Assembly: GCA_016946835.1 (NCBI GenBank)
Contig: JACVTC010000110.1
Location: 1 to 64,000, forward strand
Origin: Neocallimastix lanati (nom. inval.)
Taxonomy: Eukaryota; Neocallimastigomycota; Neocallimastigomycetes; Neocallimastigales; Neocallimastigaceae
DNA length: 64,000 bases
Reading direction: 5' to 3'
The notes under the pieces: model-generated
Databases searched by the model: none
What the model saw: the letters and a program-made list of their open reading frames with translations, nothing else
What the model was told of the DNA's origin: nothing
Shown: positions 21,425 through 34,665 of the stretch, one piece after another
How the letters are laid out: the number at the start of each line of letters is the position of its first letter
Numbering within the stretch: position 1 is the first letter of the stretch
Made by a program: the position numbers and the translations under genes

Positions 21425-24237
21425 AATTTAAAAAATATTACAATACTCAAATAGTGCTTTAATTATTAAAAAAGATATTTTATATATGATTATGATTTTA
21501 CTTTTATGTATAAATAATTTAAATATTTAAAAATATATATATATTAATATATAAAAATTAAAGAATAAAGTGTAAAATAAAAAAATAAAAAAAAATTAAC
21601 TTTCTTTTTAAAATATATTAATCTTGATTGATGTAAAATTTTAAAAAAATTAATATAAAGTCATTTTTTTTAAATTATAACATTTTTATTCAAATATATT
21701 TATTTTTAAATAAATTTTTAATTACATAAAAGAAATAAAATAAAACAAAATTATTATTAATTACAAAAAAAATTTAATAAAAAACTTTATTAACTTTAAT
21801 TTTTCAATAATCAGTAAATCTATTATACATATTTAAATATTTATATTAAATGTTTTTTATATAATTTCTATTAAATAAATGATTAAATAATTAAAAATAA
21901 CATAAATAGTTTTATTGTAAAATTTCAGAATTATTTTATTTTAAATGCTAATATTATTAGTAAAGTATATATAATAATATATTAAGACGTTAAACATATT
22001 TTATCAGAATTTGAAAAAATATTAATAAAAATTTATGGTTTTATATATATAATATCATATTAGGAATTTATCCTAATAAAAACATATTTATTATGTTATT
22101 AATATGAATTTAGAAAACAATAATAACTTATTTTTAATTAAATATTATATAAAATATATATTTATTAATATTTTTATTTACAGGGACAATAATATATATA
22201 TTATGTAACAAAAAAAGTAAAAAATCTTTTTTTATATTAAAAAATTTCAGTGAATTATTGAGTATAATTTTTTAATATTTTATCTATATTTTATATTTTT
22301 TAAAGTTTTAATTAAATTAATGAATAAAAAATATTTAATAATTAAAAAAAATAATTAATTATATGATATTTAAAAAAAAAACAAAATCCGAGAAATTTCA
22401 TTTTTATATAATAGAAAACATAAAAAATAAAAAATAAATAAAGCCAAGTTGAAACTAAAATCAAATATAAAATTAAAAATAAAATAAAAAAAAATAATAC
22501 ACATTTTATATAATTAAATTAAAAATAATTCTATAAGAGTGTATATTTGAAACTAGTTTATATTATACTCAATAAATATTATCAATTAGAACAATTAAAT
22601 AAAAATGAAAATTTTTTCTTAAATTATTATTTATATTTTTCAAGAAGAGAATTAATTTAAATTTTCCTAGAAAGATTAGATCCATATCTTTGTATATTGA
22701 CATTCATTCTCATTAATGTATTCCTCCCTTCATCCTAGTAATTATTTATAACTTTAATAATCCTAAATTTTTAAATTTTTTATTTTTTTTTTTTTTCATT
22801 CAACTTAATTATTTCCTTATTTATGTTTTTTTTTATTTTTTTTTTTTAATTAAATATTATATTAAATATATTTTTATATTCAACTAATAATTTATATGTA
22901 ATTATTAATAATTTAAGAATTTTTTTTCATTTTTTTTTTAAAAAATTATTTATAATATAAAAAAAAAATTCTTTCGTATTTACGAGTCAATGTTTTTTTT
23001 TATACAAAACATAAAATATAGGTATCTAGAAGAGTTTAATTTTTTATAAATAATAAAAATTTAAATCGAAAAAAGAAAAGTGTAAAAAATAAAATTAATA
23101 AAAATCTTAAAAAGTTATTTTAACAATTAATGTAAAAATGTTTTACATTTAAAACTACTCTTATAAATTATAACTTGAAAAATATTATTTTTATAAAACT
23201 TTTTATATTAATATTAATCTAATATTGAGAAATTGAACCTTTTCTTGATTTCTCATTTTCTTTATCTTCAATTACATATATCAACTTTATTCGTTTGATA
23301 CGAGATAAAAAATTAATAATATAAAATTTTATTTATAAATCATTAGAGATATTATCTTTTGAAAAATAATACTTTTAACTGATTTATCATGTCATTAATT
23401 AGTGGTATTTCATTATAAGAAAAGAAAGGAAATGGTGAGATATTGGAAAATTATACTGCAAACATTAAATATATGAATCGATATCCCTTTTTAACTTTAG
23501 TCTTAGGTACAAATTAAATTTTATATATATTTATATGTTAAAATATCTAATTTATTTTTTTATATTTCTTTATTTCTTTATTTCTTAAATTATACATTTA
23601 AAAACTTAATTTAAACATTTATATTTTATTTAATTATTTATTTTAGAATTTAAACTTAGTGAATAAATTTATAGAAATTTCTTTCTTACAGATTGATAAA
23701 TTCTGTATTTCTTTATATTTTATTTTATTTAACTTTTAATAACTAAAATTTCTTAAAAAATAATTTTAAAGTATACAATCTTTAAAAAAATAAAAAAAAA
23801 GACAAAAAATAAAATAAACTTTTTTATAGTTCTTTTTTTCTTTTATTTTTTTTTTATTAGTAATCAAGCTATATTGAATTTTTTTTTAACTTTCAATTTT
23901 TTATTTATTTAATAATCACTATTTATAGATTCTTATAATTTCAATTTATTATTAATTAGTAATAGATAAAAAAAAGATAAGTTAATAAAAGAATAATTAT
24001 TAATTCTATTCTTAATATCAAGTAACAAATAATTAAAAAAATAAATAATTTTCAATATTTATATTTTAAGAAAATCAATATATATATTTTTAATAGTAAG
24101 ATTTTTATACATCATTTATTATTATTTCTACTCACAAACTATTTTTACTGAATTTGATAGCAATGATTAAAAGTAAGTATTTCTCCTCCCTTTATATATA
24201 CAAATTATTTTTATCTAATAGATAATATAAATAAGAT
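21425..24237. other. Long AT-rich spacer
   Basis: No supported gene on either strand. Slightly richer patches around 22660-22750 and 23210-23510 do not keep a frame. Confidence 0.7.
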
Positions 24238-24462
24238 AATTCACTCACTCTGGCCCTGAGAGGGGGTGCACAATTACTGTTATTAAATATATCTACGAAA
24301 GGAATTCCTATCGTATGGGTTTAAGTTATTAAGATAAATTCTACGTAAAGTAATTTTCTAATTAATATACAATTACCAAGTAAGCTAGTACAAATTTCAT
24401 TGGGTTAGGTTATATTAACCTCGACTTGAAAGGGAAGTTAGGCACTGGAGAAACACTCTGAG

Positions 24463-24505
<43 letters not shown>

Positions 24506-24660
24506 CTAGAAAATTCTCAATAATATTTTGAATGACAGAGCACCAATTGCTTGAACACTCAGTAAGACCGTCTAGTAGGGATAATTTTTATAATTGGAAA
24601 TCATATGGAAGTGTTGTGACTACCTAAATATTCTAAAAGGTGGTGAAACCCGAAACTAAA
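24238..24660 (+). mobile_element. Two GC-richer islands with A-rich tails (SINE-like candidate)
   Basis: At 24238-24458 a distinctly less AT-rich sequence (it includes GGCCCTGAGAGGGGGTGCAC) ends in an A run followed by TA repeats. A second island at about 24530-24650 again ends in A-rich sequence. Body plus A-rich tail, twice in the same orientation, is how short retroposons look. I cannot fit a clean pol III A/B box pair or define target duplications, so the identity is tentative. Confidence 0.3.
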
Positions 24661-25144
24661 AAAAATAAAAAAATATATAATTATATATTTTTATGTCATT
24701 TTTAAGGACAGAAATATTATTTTTTAAACTTTTATTTTACTATATTATTAAATTTATAAATACTGTTGATTATCTATAAATAGAATCTATTTTTCATAAA
24801 TAATATTCTTCATAGATTATTCCTTTCTAGTATTTCTTCCCCCTTAAAATTTAAGTTTAAATTGTAATCTTTAAATTTTCGATTTTGTGGAAGACACAAT
24901 TTTTTAGAAATATCTATAAAATTATTTTTCAGGAATTTCGTTAATCTATCTACTAAATTACTTTTATATTTAACCTAATTCTGTTTAATCTTATTTTACG
25001 TTATAAATTACTTTATATAATAAAATCTGATATCTATAGACTTTGCTTTTTAATCAATTGATTGAATTTTACAATTGTATATATTTACTTTAAAATCAAT
25101 ATTTACATTCATAAAAGTAATTGAGTAGTCTAATTCCTTTTATA
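24661..25144. other. AT-rich spacer
   Basis: Nothing identified. Confidence 0.6.
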
Positions 25145-26080
25145 TATATTTATATACCAGAGACAATATTTACAACGTTCGTTGAGACTATAAATTACGT
25201 AATGTTTGGAGTTTAAAACACCATCTCATAGACATTTCTCCCATACATGTAATGAACCTGATAGTTAACCTTCTAGTTTCTACACCTCCAGCATAATCTT
25301 CATCAACAAATGCTACTCTAGATTCTTTTCTTAAAATTTTTAAGCCTAAATTCATGATTCCTTTCAGAGGTATCTGAATATTTTTCAAACATTCTCTTAA
25401 TTTTCCATTGTGAGTTCCTTTTGATTTTCTGATAGCTTTATTGACAGAAAAAATAATGTCAAGTCCTGTACATATTGAAAAGTATAGTATCTAGGAGTCT
25501 TCTAATACCAAGTTTCATCTATATTATTTTTTTTTGTTTTCTTAACATCTTTATTTTCTAATGATTTCATGTTCTCAAAGTGGGTTGAGTTTTAAAAATA
25601 TTATAGCTATTTAATAAATCAAATTAAATATTTATTTTAGTTTAATTTAATCATTTCTCATATCTTCATTAATGTAATAAACTTATCATAAATTCAACAT
25701 CTTCAATTTCTTTTATTTTAAGCTTTTATTTTTTAAATTTTATATTTTTTGTTATTAATTTCTTTATTTTTATCAGATATCAATACATTATCTGTATATA
25801 CTCTGAGAATACAATCAATAATATTTTTAATTCTTTATTTATAGATAAAGCTTTACTAATTGTTTAAATATCAGGTTTATATAGAAGTTATTTGATTCAT
25901 TATACAATTCTTTTTCTGCTTAGCTTAAATCCATATATAGCCTTAAAAACTTTTTATTATAATCTGGATGTCTTTCAGGCGGTTTCATGTATACTTCTTC
26001 AGTGAGATTTGGATTTAGGAAGGCGACAATAATATCAATTTATTTTATTTTGAAGCCTTTTTCTTTTTTTTTATGTGTTG
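25145..26080 (-). pseudogene. Ty1/copia reverse transcriptase-RNase H remnant
   Basis: Minus-strand translation gives two blocks matching the copia polyprotein at 58288-61941. About 25940-26070 encodes an RT start (VAFLNPNLTEEVYMKPPE against AAYLNAKLTEDIYIKPPE). About 25190-25460 encodes the RT end and RNase H start (FSVNKAIRKSKGT, then RVAFVDEDYAGG against RIFVDADYAGD). The middle of RT including YVDD is not recognisable. Stops and shifts occur throughout, and a worn RNase H tail extends to about 25150. This is an old, inactive copy. Confidence 0.8.
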
Positions 26081-28059
26081 CTGAAGAGGTGAATATTCTA
26101 AAATAATTATGTTTTAAAGTTTTGGAATTGCAATTATTATTATTATCATTGAAAATTTTTATTACTATTACTATTATTGTTATTATTACTATTACTTATT
26201 AATTTAATTATTACTTTTGTTATTTTTGACAATATTATAATTGTCTTCTCTGTTATTATTATAATTATTATTAATGTTACCATTGCTCTTTTTCATTTTT
26301 ATTTTTATTGCTATTTTTTGTTTCAACTATATTTCCTTTTAGTGACAATATTTGTAATAGATCTATACTTACTTAATTTATAGATATTTTCATTGTGTTT
26401 GATATAAATTGAATTTTTTTGATTACATAAATAGAAGTGGTTGCCTGTTAAAACGAATTCAATTCATATGGTTTGTCATAGCTATTGTTATTGAAATTAA
26501 AGTAACTTCCTTTGATTTTGTTACAGGAATAAAAAATTTGTAAATATGAAAATGAAGATGGACAATTATTTCAAAAAATAATTTCCTGGATTATGTTAAA
26601 AGAAAAGGATAGTATTATAGAAAGTATAATTCTATTTCATGAAATATCGAAAATATTACTTATTGAAGAATAAACACTAAAAAAAAAAAAAAAAAAAAAG
26701 TAAAACTTAAAAAGTTGAAATAATTCTTTATCTAGTTCTTCACTTGTTTATTGGGTTAATAAAATTGCGGACAATGTAATATTAAAAGTATATAACATTA
26801 TTAAAAAAATGAAAAGCAAAAGTGAAACAAGAAATGACCAATGTAAATGATAAACTTTTTTTTCAAAATTATTTTGAAAAAGTACTTGTTGACTTTAAAA
26901 AAATTATCAATATATGTTTTATTGAAGTTTAATTGTCCTAATAAATAAGATAAAGGGACTTGATTTATATGAAATAGATTTTTTATTACCTCAACATTAC
27001 CATCCAAAATAAGCAATTAGATTTTACTTCATAATTGTTGAATTAGGTTCATTATTTTTAGAAAAAATAAAAAAAAATTAAACATAATAATATTAAAATT
27101 TTTCAGTAATAACAAATTCTATATTAGTATAAATTTTATATATAAATACTATAAAAGCATAAATTAGTAATATAAAAATATATAAATTATAAAAATATAA
27201 ATTAATAATATAAAAATATTAATATTATAAAAATATATATAAATATTGTAAAAATACAGTGTATAAATCAATTGATAAATAAATTATAATACATTATACT
27301 TGAAATTTTAAAATTAAAGTTTATAAACTGAATTTATAAAAATAAAAAAAAAAAAAAAATTAAATTAAATTAAATTAAAATCTTAAAAATTTAATTAAAA
27401 TTTTAATTATAAAAATTTTTTTTTTGCTTTTATTGATAATAATAATAAAAATAAAAATAATAATGAAAGTTAAAACAGTAATAATATAAAAGCTGATCAT
27501 TTGAAAGATAATGATGAAAAATTACATTAGTAATAATAATAAATATTATAAAGTGAAATCCTATGATTTATATAGTGTAGTGAATTATATTAAAGAAATA
27601 ATTAAAAAGATAGAATTAGAGAATGTTTATTTAGAAATATGAATCTCCTTTATTATATGAAAATATTAAAATCATTTTTTTTTAAAAATAATAATATACA
27701 TTTTTATGTTATTTATAGTTAACATAATATGTAACTTATTATTATTATTGGTCACATATTTTACATGAATATATTAAAATATATATTATTTCTCCTTAAA
27801 TTAATATAATTTAAAATTTTATATTTATATTTTTAGCATTTCTTCTCAAATCTAACTTTGGATAAAAGTTAGACTTGAATAGAAATATAGTGTTTGTATT
27901 ACAATACAAAATAATAGTTTTGTTTTAATATAATTATACAAAAAAATATAAATTTATAATATTTTTAAAGAGTATGAATGATATTACATTATATTTATAT
28001 TTATTCATTTTTATATTAATATTATATTTTAATAATCCCATTATTTTATTATTTACAAC
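26081..28059. other. AT-rich spacer with repeats
   Basis: Mainly low-complexity DNA (ATT runs near 26150-26290, A runs near 26680 and 27345). A stretch near 27840-27880 (CTCAAATCTAACTTTGGATA) resembles the sequence next to the polypurine tract of the 58-kb copia element (TTCAAATCTAACTCTTGACA) and may be a copia 3' end remnant. Confidence 0.4.
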
Positions 28060-28560
28060 ATAATCTCTTTTGTCTCTTCTTCTTAATATGTTTCATTATC
28101 ACTATTAATTTCATCATCATTTTCATCATCTAATTTTAGATTATTGTTATTATTTTCATTATCTATTATATTATCCATATTTTTGAAGTATTTGGATTAT
28201 TTAAAAAAAAAAAATTCATATTATTATCTTTATTAATGGTAATAATAATGTTTTCTTATAATTAAGAATAATAACTTATAGCTTTCACAATTATACAATG
28301 AATTATAAGGAATTTCAATTGAACTTTCTTTTGTTAATAATAATATTTACGGATTCAATATATCAGTACTTATTGAATAATAACCATGACTATCTCTAAA
28401 ATCTAATTCATTAAGGGATGGAATTGGTTTGATATCTAACCCTAACATCTGAATATTTTAAGATTTCATTAATAAAAGTTTAATTCTACTTCAATATCAT
28501 CATATTTTTATTGTATATCTTCTGCATCTCTAATTTCCGTTGAAAAGAAATGTTTTTGAA
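28060..28560 (-). pseudogene. Weathered coding remnant, unknown
   Basis: The minus strand gives coherent pieces in changing frames, such as LGLDIKPIPSLNELDFRDSH and an acidic Asn-rich tail (LKLDDENDDEINSDNETY), separated by stops. Bases are less AT-biased than the flanks. I do not recognise the source; it may be host gene or transposon. Confidence 0.3.
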
Positions 28561-28939
28561 CCTTTACCTTTTTTTTTTTTTTTTAAAAAAGAATTTTATT
28601 AATATATTTTTTAATTCTTTTTTTTTTTTTTTTTTTTTACTAATTTTATTGTTCATTTATTTTTTGTTGTTATATATAAAATATTAATAAATTTTATCAT
28701 CAATATATATAATTGATATTATTAATTTTTAAATTAAAATTTTTATTTACTAATTTATTTGAATAGATATTAGATAATTAAAAGTCCAGGAGTTTTAATA
28801 CGAATATGATCATAATAATACCATCAGATTGGTAATTATTAGTATATAATCCTGTCTAACTGACATGTAAAGTAATCTTATTTTTTTTTAATCTTGAAAT
28901 CATTAGGTCTTAATTTGAATTCTAATTCACGTTAGAATT
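28561..28939. other. Spacer between two minus-strand remnants
   Basis: T runs (about 28567-28640) and AT-rich DNA; nothing else seen. Confidence 0.6.
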
Positions 28940-30325
28940 CTAGAATACCATTTCGGCGAATACAAACGTCGTCTTTAAAGTTAGCAACTTCAGCTGAACT
29001 CTTTCTTCCATTGAAAGAGATTGAAAGTGTAGTAGAAGAATTAGCTGCAATTGAAACACGTAATACAAATGTACCTGTGGATTTTCAATTTCCCATGGAA
29101 TTAGTCTATCTTTCTTTTCTGAGAAAACAATTTTTCCAAGATTAATAATTCTAACGGCTGAGACCGTAATGGTTTTATTTAATATAAATTTTTCAATAAT
29201 TCCTTTAAACCTTACAAGCAATTGATATGTACCTGGAATAACATTGTTAATGGATAAATTTGGACTAATACCTGAAATAATATGAGTATAGATTCTCTGT
29301 TAGACACTGGTTGAACCAAAGTAACCATGGCGTAATCTATTCTGAAAACCGAATTATTTAATGGATTCATAACGATTAATTTACTTGTAATATTTCCATG
29401 TTGTTTAACATATCCTGGTTGAGAAATAAATGAAAGTGAATATTTAACTTTTTCAACTTTGGTTACTGCTTTAGCATCTCACTATGAAGCTTATGGAGAC
29501 TTCGTCTTATTTAATTAAATTAAATGTGGTCAATAAATCTTTGACCAATTTTCTCCTTTCTTTGGTTATTCATCTCCTGCACAATAATGGGAACCTGCAT
29601 GTACATTATTTATAAGGTGTCATTTTCACTTTGAAAACAAGCAAGATCATGATTATAAGTACCTCCATTTTTCATTCCATTAATGTGGTGACAAACCAAC
29701 GACCTAAACCATTTTTAGAAGCAAGACCATGAACATCATGCTTTAATGCATCAATTGTCCAATCATCTTTATGAATATCTTCACCTGTTTTAACTTTACA
29801 AGTTTCTTTTAGACCTATAACTTGACAATTCTTTTGTTGTTTAGTGGTTGGTAAATAACTACCAGCATCATCATCAACTGTAACCAACTAAATGTATTAC
29901 TTTTTATTCTTAAAATTAAATGAATTTCACTGAATTGAGTATTGGGATAATTAATTTTATGATCAAGTTTTAAAGAATAACGCACATCTTTAGAATCATT
30001 AAGAATAGTATATTTATCTTCCCATTACGTATTTAATACATTATCAGTGAAAGAAATTTCAACATTATCATTTGTATTCTTAATTGTAGAACTTCTTTTG
30101 CATGAAAGCCAGCTTTTGAACTATTAGTATCAATATAGTATCTATTTAAAAATTCTTGATTGTCACAGCAAACTTTAATAAAGTAATATTACTATCTTTC
30201 TTAGAAATAAAAACATTAACATAGTCATTCTTTATAATGTATGAATTATTGTTTTGTATCGAACTGAGAGGAGAAACAATAGAAGTCAAGTAAGTTCCTA
30301 ATAAATTGATAAATAAAATTTTCAT
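28940..30325 (-). pseudogene. Broken secreted-protein gene
   Basis: An ATG at 30325 (minus strand) opens a signal-peptide-like start (MKILFINLLGTYLTSIVSPL). Coherent protein then continues through at least five frame changes or stops: a segment with paired Cys (VCCDNQEFLNRYY), a central block (29672-29887) with CQVIGLKETCKVKTGEDIHK and KNGLGRWFVTTLM, a His/Cys stretch (GGTYNHDLACFQSE, then AGSHYCAGDE), and a beta-rich end (28940-29430) resembling an Ig- or fibronectin-like domain (YVKQHGNITSKLIVMNPLNN, NVIPGTYQLLVRFKG). The base composition is clearly less AT-rich than its flanks. The family is not recognised; the breaks make it a pseudogene. The mature product would have been extracellular. 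Confidence 0.55.
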
Positions 30326-31133
30326 TTTTATTAATGAGGTATGTCGTACAACAATGGAGTTATATTTTTAACTAATCATTTGAAAAAGAATAAGGGTGAA
30401 CCATTTAAATCTTTATTTGAGTTCATTCGTTCCTTCTTTTTTTAAAAAGGAATTTTCAAAAAGTTTTATGTTAAGTAAACTATGGAGGATTCTCTAATTT
30501 TAAAACAAATAATATAACATGTATATAAGTATATAAAAATTTGAAAACCAAATTATTATTTACAACTGCCTCTTACTTCTATTTTTTCATTTAATATTTT
30601 TTCATTGATTGATTTTTAAATATTTTTCATTTGGTGATTACTAAAAAAAAATATGGTTCTTCTAATTATAATTTATATTTTACAATACAACAGATATATC
30701 ATTTTTTAAAATTTAAATTTATCTATCAGTAGAATACTTATTTTGCGTTATGGTTCTTTTTATAGTTTTCATTTACTTTAAGAAGACAAGACCTAATATT
30801 TCTAACTAGAACTACAAAAAATATAAGTGCTAATTCTTAGGACCCTTCAGTAGATGTATTGATTTCTTTTGTCATATACTTAAACTAAGTATATAAAAAT
30901 ATTTTTAAATATTTTAAGATGTTGAACTTAACATAAAATTACAAATTATGTAATGAATTTATTCCTGTTGTAATTAATCCAAATTTTCGTTTTTAAAAGA
31001 TAATTTCTTAATATTGACCATCTCAATTGCAATAACAACAACTTCAATGTAAAACTTCATTTTTAAACAAGCACTTAATATTGACAACTTTAATTTCATT
31101 TTCTATAACAGATGTCGGGGATTGTGATATTCA
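30326..31133. other. Spacer between the broken secreted gene and the copia gag remnant
   Basis: Intermediate AT content, no frame of note. It may be internal sequence of the copia-like element whose gag lies at 31134-31766. Confidence 0.4.
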
Positions 31134-31766
31134 AAAAATTACTTATCTATTAATAATGGATAATGAGTAAACAAATATTAATTCTTCGATGGTCCAGTCT
31201 TCAAGGTAGGCTCTCATTGTTAGCCTTTTATTTATGACTTCTTTTAATTCATCGGGTTTTGTTTCTTCCGTTATTGACAAAGTTTCTCTGAAATTCTATG
31301 GCATTGAGTTATACATAAATTTTACTTTTTCATAATTTGCAATTTCTAGTTTATTTTCCTTTATTAACTCAAAAATATCATACATCTCATCTATTACGGA
31401 TGTGACTTCACTGAGATTCTTTGCTTTTAAAGAGTTCATTTTTTTGATCCAATATCTTAGATCAATTTGACTTCCTCCGTTTTTTCTTCTTAATCGTTCC
31501 ATGATTATAAATGAAGAATTATCATTCAAATAGTTCTTTAGGATGTCATCATCAATGGAATTGATAATGATTTTTCTTACACTTGCATTTTCTTTCTTAG
31601 CTTTAATTATTTCATCTTTGTTCCCAGTGGATTCAATTTGTTTGACGACGTCCTTCTCCAAGTATTCCTGGAGGCCTAATTTTTCAACTGCGGTAGTGAT
31701 TCTAAATTGCCAGATTCTAAAATTAGTTTCGTTGAAGTTTCTAATATCGATTTCTTGTTGATTCAT
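31134..31766 (-). pseudogene. Ty1/copia gag remnant (UBN2/DUF4219-type)
   Basis: ATG 31766 (minus strand) begins MNQQEIDIRNFNETNFRIWQ, the typical copia-gag N-terminus with the conserved Asn-Phe...Trp pattern, followed by helical capsid-like sequence. After 156 codons an in-frame TAG (31296-31298) interrupts SMP/NFRETL, where CAG would restore sense. The same frame then runs on (ITEETKPDELKEVINKR...) to a TAA near 31134. Neither a zinc knuckle nor pol is found downstream. A primer-binding site sits 12 bp upstream of the start. Confidence 0.75.
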
Positions 31767-31778
31767 TTTATTTATTAA

Positions 31779-31792
31779 TGAGACTCTTAATC
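31779..31792 (-). promoter_or_regulatory. LTR-element primer-binding site complementary to tRNA-Lys(CUU) anticodon arm
   Basis: The minus strand reads GATTAAGAGTCTCA, the reverse complement of the anticodon-arm sequence of tRNA-Lys(CUU). It lies just before the gag remnant. An LTR end (minus strand ...AAATTTCA) should lie directly to its right at 31793; the far end of that LTR could not be fixed. Confidence 0.7.
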
Positions 31793-32594
31793 TGAAATTT
31801 ATTATTAATATTTTATATTTTATTTATTAATAAAAGGTAATTACCATGCTTAATATTTACAAATATCATGATATTTATATAAAAATATTGTGGCTAGTAT
31901 AAATCAAATGGAATACTCTATTAATAAATCTATTATTAATACATAAATTTTATAACTAATCTATTACTAATGTTCTTTACTAAAATATAATATTAATACA
32001 TAATTAAAAATTTCTTATAATCTTATTTTATATTAATTAACATTATTAATAATATATTTACAACATTTACTTAAATTTTAATAATAATATGTATTATTTA
32101 TACGTTTAGATAAATAAATTCTTTGTAACTTTAATAGTATATGATATAAACATAATTTTTTAATAATAGATGATTTTTATCGTTTAATAATACTTTATAT
32201 TTAAAAATAAATGTATGATTTTCTTTATTTAACATTACAGTCCTTTATGTTTAATAATAAATATTTAATGATAATAATTAATTAGTTATATTTGATTTTT
32301 CAATTAGTGATTATTTTAATAATATGTTAAATTATATTAATTTATATTGCGAGCATAGTTAAATATAATAATAATAGTATGAAAAAATACTAAATATTTA
32401 TTATATTATTATCAATATTTGACATCATTATAAATGCATTATTTAATACTAATCCTTAACAGTATTAACTATTTTTTTATTAAATATATAAAATAAATAA
32501 ATATATTCAGATTTATAAGCATTATAATATTATTAATATCAATATTAATATTATTATTATTAGTAATAAAATAATTATTAATACTATTACTATC

Positions 32595-32631
<37 letters not shown>

Positions 32632-33870
32632 TTATTATTATTACTATTATTATTATTAAGTTATATCAATTTTGTATATTTATAAATATAAATTTACTAT
32701 TAAGAAAAGAACAAATTAGGGAATTTAAAAAATTATTTATTTATTTATTAAATCAAAACTATAATATTAAATGCTAAATTTTTCAATCGATTCTTAAAAA
32801 CTACTTTTTATACTATCATTCGTATTAATATAAGATTATAAAATAGTACAATATTTATATATTTACTTAATGAAGGTTTCACAATATTCAATATTTTATT
32901 TTATTCTATTAAAAAAATTATATTTAAAATTGATATTATATAAATTAAAAATGTATGAAATATAAACATAAAATCAAAATATTTTTTTTTTTTAATAATT
33001 AAATTATTTTTTGAAACAACCAATAAGTTTATTAAATCAAAAATTAAAAGTTATAATAAAAGATATAAAATTAAAATAACTTTATTGTATCATTTATAAA
33101 TGTATTAAAATGTAGTTTACCTAATATATATTTTATAATTCAAATTATTTATTGTGTTATGATTAACAAAACATGTATAGTATGTACTATGTATAGTATG
33201 TATAATATATATATATATCAAGAAGTAGTATTCATAATAAAGATATATAATAATTAAAGCTATTTATTATAGTATTAATAAAATATTTATATAAATTATT
33301 TTATATAACATTATATATTATACTTTGTTTATGATAAAATTATTTAATAAATAAAAAAATGTATAAGTATTAAAATGTTAAGAGATTGATATGTTTTAAT
33401 TAAGTTTTTATTATTAAATTTTATTTATTACATTAATTATATAATAAGGGTAATTAAAAGAAACTTATGAAAAATTTTCGTATATTTATGTTTGTTTTCA
33501 TATTTTATTACTTTATTATTATCATTTAGAATAATGTATGATTTACATTTTTTAACGGTTTTATATTCAATACTTTGAATACTTTTGTACTATTCGTTAT
33601 ATACCATAAATTAAATTTATATTTTTTGTTTACAATGATTTGGTTTTTTTCTTTATTAGTTTCACTTATTTCTAATTGATAATCCATTTATTATAAATAT
33701 TTTAAATTAAAAGTTTTATTTTTCAATTTTTTTTTTTTAATCTATTTTTTTTATCTTATATTTTTATTCTTTTTTTTTTTTTTTTTTATTTTAAATTTAA
33801 AGTTTTATTATTTAATTTTTTTATTTTTATTTTACTTTATTATTTATTTTTTTTTTTTTTTACTATAAAT
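31793..33870. other. AT-rich spacer, its left end probably an LTR
   Basis: The first ~200-300 bases after the primer-binding site are likely a decayed LTR. A CTA/TTA microsatellite lies at about 32590-32660 and T runs near 33730-33860. No gene. Confidence 0.5.
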
Positions 33871-34665
33871 GTTAATAAAGGGAGAGGTCCAAAACGCCAA
33901 TTTTTTTCACGTGATATATCAAATTTTGAGGCTTTTTAAATTAATAGTTATATGATACTATTTTGTTGTATTATTAATTTGTAATTTTTTTCTTAAAATT
34001 TATTAAGTGAATAATTAAATAAATTATAATGGTTAGATAAAAATAAATATTTTTTTACAAAAAAAAAAAAATAAAATAAAATATTCAAACAATTAAAAGG
34101 TTTATTTTAAAAAAAAAAAATATTAATAAAATACTTTAACAATTATATAGATTTATTTATTTAAAAAAAAATATTAATAAATTATTTAAACAATTATTAA
34201 TAAAATTAATTATAAACATTAATAATAAAATATAAAAATATAAAAATATATTATTGATATTAATAATAAAGTATAAAAATATAGGATTATTTATTTTAAA
34301 AAAAATATTAATAAAATATTTAAACAATTACAAATAAAATAAATTATAATAATAAAATTATAGAATATTTATTTAAACTACATAAATTTTATCAAGTATA
34401 TAAACATTTTAACTTTTTAATAATTATATAATTTTAATTAATAAATTTAATTATAAGTTTTTGTATGAAAGAATTTTAATGATTTTTTCTTTTGGAAATT
34501 CCTCTGTCATTTCATAATTATTTATTATTAAATAATATTTATAAAATATTATTTAAATTAGTTAAACATTCAAACCACAATTTAGTAAGATCACTTCTAT
34601 CATATTTAATATCAATTAACTTGGCTTCTTTATTTTTGTATTTTTCAATTAAGATATTAATTTCA

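Noticed and set aside
26177-26383. 68-codon hydrophobic + strand ORF
   Set aside because: Made of TTA/ATT/TTT low-complexity codons; not a credible protein.
26801-27016. 71-codon minus-strand ORF resembling an ankyrin helix
   Set aside because: Only a dozen plausible residues and no supporting context; left as unassigned spacer.
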